NCBI GenBank assembly: GCA_037445635.1
Contig: JBBIKC010000008.1
Span: 25,394-89,393, forward strand
From: JBFMCC01 sp037445635
Lineage (GTDB): Bacteria > Chloroflexota > Anaerolineae > Anaerolineales > Villigracilaceae
Direction: 5' to 3'
DNA length: 64,000 nucleotides
The notes beneath the pieces are model-generated. The model was not told the DNA's origin. It was given only the letters and a program-made list of their open reading frames with translations, and searched no databases. Shown in pieces: positions 60,759-64,000 of this stretch. Within the stretch, counting starts at the first letter, position 1, and every line of letters begins with the position of its first letter. Both the position numbers and the translations under genes were made by a program.

Positions 60759-61679
60759 ATGTCCGATAATTGGAAATGTCCACACTGCGGCGCGATCAAT
60801 CCCAAGCCCGGTTACCTGTTGCGGCTCATGCAATTGGCGCAACAGACAGGGACAATCAGGCTGGGAAAGAGCGACGCCCCGGAACCGCGCTGTTCACAAT
60901 GCGGTTTTACAGCGGATGCCAATACAATCCTCGCAGGGGAATATGATTATGCGGAGGAATCGGCGCCAGAGCGGCCACTCAAAGCTGAGAAAGCAATAGC
61001 AAAGACTTTATCCACCCCGCCCCGGTCCGACCGTATTGCCTTGACAGTTGTGGGTGGACTGGCTGTTGCGATGCTCTGTCTTGGGGTCGTATTCGCAGCG
61101 GGCGTCGGCGTGTACCTGCACCGCGCAATGGGGGAAGAGACTTTGCGGTCACAGCCAACCTCGGAAAGCGCCGCCTCCCCTCGGGCGTCCGCCATCACCC
61201 CCACACCGGAATTGACCGTCCGGATGCTTGGCAGCGCCGAGACGCAGAGTCTCATGGAGAGGCAAAACATCCCTTTTCTGGCGCGCAAAGCGATCGAACA
61301 GTATAGCGCCGAAGAACTAAACCAAGTGGGGAAAACGCTCACTTATACGATCTACCTCGACAACTCGGAACCTCTCGCATGGGGAACGGGCTGGTGTACC
61401 ACGACCGAGGCGATCCTGTCCCAGAATTTCGAACACATTCAATATACTTTCTTCCTGAACGGGAAGAAGGTTCCCATTGATCAATTCGTCGAGGCCGAAT
61501 ACTACTCCGAAGAGCTGCAGGGTTTCTGCCGCGAATACTATACCGTTCTGACGGATTGGATGCCCGGCGAGCATTTGATCAAGACGATTGTCGCGTACGA
61601 CCAACCCATTAATGATGGCTGGGACGATTACCCAGCCGGTACAAAGACCTTTGAATATCGCGTCATTGTCGTCCACTGA
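60759..61679 (+). CDS. Zinc-ribbon membrane protein, function unknown
   Basis: 306 aa from ATG 60759 with GGGAGGGTCAG upstream. An N-terminal zinc ribbon has WKCPHCGAINP and RCSQCGFTAD, two CxxC pairs (about residues 6-9 and 49-52). One membrane segment follows (about 105-130), then an outside domain of about 150 residues with four Cys that does not resemble a family I know. It has the one-membrane sensor layout of a zinc-ribbon domain inside and a ligand domain outside. The next protein has a similar single-TM layout. Confidence 0.7.
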   Translation: MSDNWKCPHCGAINPKPGYLLRLMQLAQQTGTIRLGKSDAPEPRCSQCGFTADANTILAGEYDYAEESAPERPLKAEKAIAKTLSTPPRSDRIALTVVGGLAVAMLCLGVVFAAGVGVYLHRAMGEETLRSQPTSESAASPRASAITPTPELTVRMLGSAETQSLMERQNIPFLARKAIEQYSAEELNQVGKTLTYTIYLDNSEPLAWGTGWCTTTEAILSQNFEHIQYTFFLNGKKVPIDQFVEAEYYSEELQGFCREYYTVLTDWMPGEHLIKTIVAYDQPINDGWDDYPAGTKTFEYRVIVVH

Positions 61680-61760
61680 TCCGACCAACAGATTCGCGTA
61701 GTAGGGAGTGTCCACCATCCAAGACATAACCTGTCACACCTGCACTTGCGTCAGGTGCAA

Positions 61761-61852
61761 GTGTTGCGAACCCCGAGCGCAGCGAATGCGCGAAGCAATC
61801 CCCGAATTCGCGGGGAGATTGCTTCGCCGCAAAGAACGCTCCACGCAATGAC
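61761..61852. repeat. GTCATTGCGAGG palindromic element, copy F (left end degenerate)
   Basis: The right end CCACGCAATGAC and core GAAGCAATCCCC / GGAGATTGCTTCG are kept; the left end GTGTTGCGAACCCCGAGCGC is eroded. A short inverted repeat CACTTGC / GCAAGTG lies just before it. An open frame through it to 61746 is not treated as coding. Confidence 0.75.
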
Positions 61853-61925
61853 AGCGGCCCTTGATTTCGGTGTTAGACACTCCCTTCAAGTATCCTGCAT
61901 GGATTGTCATGGAAACGAGGATGAA

Positions 61926-63806
61926 ATGGCTGTTCTACTTCTTTGCGGCTTGACAGAAGAGGAAACATCGGCCTTTCTTGAGGCCGAGCGCTCTCTAATC
62001 GAATCGCTTACCGCGAAAGAGGGGCTGGCGGAAGGCAGTCATGTGAGCACCTTCCGATTGAAGGAATTGCCCGACCCAGATGATGCCGAGCGGCCGAACC
62101 AACTGGCCAGGGACCTGCTTGGCGTATTCGGATTGGCCAACGAGCCATTTCAAATCCTGTTCATGACCCACAATGGATATTCTTTCATGGCCATCCTCGC
62201 ACCGGGGGCGGCGCCTGCCGAGGCGCAGGAAAAACCCGCCGCCGTGGAGAAGCAACCCAAATTGAGTCTGCCACGCATTCGCTGGCAGATTCCCGCCTAT
62301 ATTGCAGGTGGTATCGTCCTGCTGGCGGCCTTATACTACGGTATTGGCTTCTATCTGACCCGCCGAATCAACACCGACTACACCAATCGGGACTGCGAGT
62401 CTGTTCGGGAGATCGCAAAACCGACCGAAAAATTCTATCCGCCTTCTATCGCGCCGTTCGTCCTTCCGGCCCTGGCTCAGGCAGGGGAATGCAACGTCTA
62501 TCTGACCGCTGTTCAGTGTCAGGAGGCGGGAACATGGGAAAGCGCCCTCGAGAGTTACGAAAACTACCTTGCAAACTATCCCGCGGGCATTTATGTGACC
62601 GAGGCGCGGGAAAATGCATCCGCAACGTTGCTGGCCTGGGCCGAAGAACAATTCGAAGACGAAAAGTACGATAAGGCGGTTGATCATCTTCTAACTCTGT
62701 TATACAAGTATCCGGAAACGGCGTCTGCTGCAACCGCAAAGACCCTGGTGCCCAAATACTATGTGACATGGGGAAAGCAGCTCCGTGCAAATTATGATTA
62801 TTTGGAAGCCGAGGAGGTATTGTGGGATTTCCAAAAGTGGGCAACCCAGAGCGGCACTGAGGAGGACGAAAAAAACGCCAACCTGGAACTCGCCTGGCTT
62901 TATTTGCAATGGGCAAGAGACCTGGCCTATTGGGAGGATTATGAAAATGCGGTTTCCACTTATGAGATGGTCCTGGATTTAGAGCCGACCCCAAGGCTAT
63001 CTAACGGCCCATCCTCATTTGCCCTCCAAGAATTGCCGCCGGCCCGCGTGGGTTGGGGAGATGAATTGATCGCTCAAAAGAAATTCGAGGAGGCCATCGA
63101 ACAATATCAGACGGCAATTTCGTCCACAAAGCAACCAGCAACCAGGTCGGCCATTCAAGATAAAATAGTGCGGGGATATATCAAATGGGCTGACTCATTG
63201 GCAGACTCGGCAGATTTCTGGGGGGCGCTCAAACGGATTGATACAGCCGAAAGCCTGGCTGAGAACGAGAAGACCAAACAGGAGGTCACGGCGGCACGCA
63301 CACAAACATTAGAGGCTTTCTCCAAATCCCAGGGGAGGCAGGCGAAAGCGTATATGGCGGAGGTCGCGGAGGCTTTGGTCGAGGATGCGAAAGTACCGGA
63401 GCTGCCAATATTCGGAGTCAATACGGAGAGTGTGCGCATCTATCCCCTCATCGGCGGCGACACTCATTTTCACGGGGCATTTGGGGGAATAGCGGAAGAC
63501 ATTCTCCCTCCGACACCGGGAGAGATGCACTACGTGGCCTACATTACCGAAGAGGAACGCGTCATCGAATCCTGCGCCTATTATTACGTGAGCGGCGGCG
63601 GGTACGCTGGCGCAATCAAACGCCATCGGTATTACTGGAAAGTGAAACTGATTGACCTGAAGAACGGCAAGATAGTCAGATACAAGGAGATCGCCGGCCC
63701 TGCACCGGACATTTGCCCTTACACGACATATGTTCGAATAGATATTTGGGGCGAGCCGCCGAATCTGGCGGATTTAGAGGCCTGGCTGCGGACCATTGTG
63801 AAGTGA
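61926..63806 (+). CDS. Membrane-anchored TPR-like protein
   Basis: 626 aa from ATG 61926, with GAGGATGAA upstream; ATGs at 61848 and 61899 in the same frame lie in or next to repeat F and lack a ribosome site. A soluble N-terminal domain (about 1-115) precedes one membrane segment (about 122-145). Outside are TPR-like helical hairpins (about 170-480; YENYLANYPAGIYVTEAREN, AVDHLLTLLYKYPETAS, AISTYEMVLDLEP-type) and a Cys-poor C-terminal domain (about 490-626) that I do not recognise. It may be a scaffold at the cell surface. Confidence 0.72.
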   Translation: MAVLLLCGLTEEETSAFLEAERSLIESLTAKEGLAEGSHVSTFRLKELPDPDDAERPNQLARDLLGVFGLANEPFQILFMTHNGYSFMAILAPGAAPAEAQEKPAAVEKQPKLSLPRIRWQIPAYIAGGIVLLAALYYGIGFYLTRRINTDYTNRDCESVREIAKPTEKFYPPSIAPFVLPALAQAGECNVYLTAVQCQEAGTWESALESYENYLANYPAGIYVTEARENASATLLAWAEEQFEDEKYDKAVDHLLTLLYKYPETASAATAKTLVPKYYVTWGKQLRANYDYLEAEEVLWDFQKWATQSGTEEDEKNANLELAWLYLQWARDLAYWEDYENAVSTYEMVLDLEPTPRLSNGPSSFALQELPPARVGWGDELIAQKKFEEAIEQYQTAISSTKQPATRSAIQDKIVRGYIKWADSLADSADFWGALKRIDTAESLAENEKTKQEVTAARTQTLEAFSKSQGRQAKAYMAEVAEALVEDAKVPELPIFGVNTESVRIYPLIGGDTHFHGAFGGIAEDILPPTPGEMHYVAYITEEERVIESCAYYYVSGGGYAGAIKRHRYYWKVKLIDLKNGKIVRYKEIAGPAPDICPYTTYVRIDIWGEPPNLADLEAWLRTIVK

Positions 63807-63921
63807 AAAGTCCCAAGTTCGCATCGCTTCTAAATTAGACCTCTTGCATAAGTGTGCCATAACAGGCGCACGGAATCCGAAACAATCGAACAACTAGAAG
63901 TCATCTCAAAAATAAGCGGTT
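63807..63921. other. Non-coding gap at the right end
   Basis: AT-richer sequence after the last stop, without a convincing terminator, promoter or small gene, leading into repeat G. Confidence 0.3.
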
Positions 63922-64000
63922 GTCATTGCGAGGAGGGCATAGCCTGACGAAGCAATCCCCAATTCTACGAGGTCACCTCGTTTTCAAGGAGATTGCTTCG
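63922..64000. repeat. GTCATTGCGAGGAG palindromic element, copy G, cut by window end
   Basis: It begins GTCATTGCGAGGAGGGC and has the core GAAGCAATCCCC / GGAGATTGCTTCG. The right end lies beyond the window. Confidence 0.8.

Noticed and set aside
61746..61925. N-terminal extension of the TPR-like protein
   Set aside because: It runs through repeat F and lacks a ribosome site until 61926.

Overview
The window is 64 kb of GC-rich bacterial chromosome (about 60% GC by eye) with dense, mostly intact genes. The gene families suggest a Chloroflexota bacterium, probably class Anaerolineae: LysM and LCP envelope proteins with long Thr/Pro linkers, large GAF histidine kinases, the B12-type radical SAM/DUF2344 pair and Pyl-less MttB homologues. 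This placement is an inference from gene content, because no rRNA or marker phylogeny is available. The only RNA gene found is a tRNA-Arg(CCG) at 60519-60590.

Layout. 1-4310: an envelope operon (a GAF sensor kinase homologue lacking its phospho-acceptor His, a LysM protein, an LCP ligase, a lipoprotein) closed by a terminator. 4414-5947: a low-GC two-gene cassette with its own promoter. 6009-23907: housekeeping and envelope genes: a catalytically degenerate tyrosine recombinase, TilS, a GH13 glycosidase with a histone-like Lys-rich tail, a second sensor kinase, lipoproteins, a GNAT protein, an MFS transporter, small membrane proteins, a PPOX-like flavoprotein, an enolase-superfamily epimerase, an alpha/beta hydrolase, NlpC/P60, YjbQ and a DJ-1/PfpI protein.

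23982-50300 is the most coherent block and the best candidate for an undescribed system. It holds a PotD/FbpA-type ABC importer, two APC permeases, two metallophosphoesterases, an MttB-family methyltransferase, a PfkB-fold protein with a missing catalytic base, two FAD oxidoreductase-GcvT fusions (dimethylglycine/sarcosine dehydrogenase type), two choline-kinase-like phosphotransferases, a DeoR regulator, a nucleotidyltransferase-like protein, a CBS protein, a class II aldolase, a HisC-like aminotransferase and a HAD phosphatase. The two arms diverge from a DeoR-gene promoter region in which two exactly symmetric promoters share one palindromic -35 box. The content suggests stepwise N-demethylation of a hydroxylated quaternary amine, with C1 units passed to folate, followed by phosphorylation, transamination and aldol cleavage of the carbon skeleton. 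The substrate is unknown.

50432-64000: tandem PiT phosphate transporters with a DUF47/PhoU-like partner, an ankyrin protein, a bactofilin-like membrane protein, a lipoprotein, the radical SAM / DinB-like / DUF2344 trio, PrsW, tRNA-Arg and two membrane-anchored proteins.

Mobile-like palindromic repeats are a second theme. A GTCATTGCGAGGAG element occurs seven times, and an ACACAGGT/ACAAGTACAC element occurs three times. Three unrelated palindromes sit in frame inside otherwise intact genes (GH13, radical SAM, DUF2344), as Rickettsia palindromic elements do. Several apparent N-terminal extensions are simply translated repeat, so starts were moved inward for those genes. Several genes have a -10 box only 6-7 nt before ATG and no Shine-Dalgarno, which suggests leaderless transcripts.
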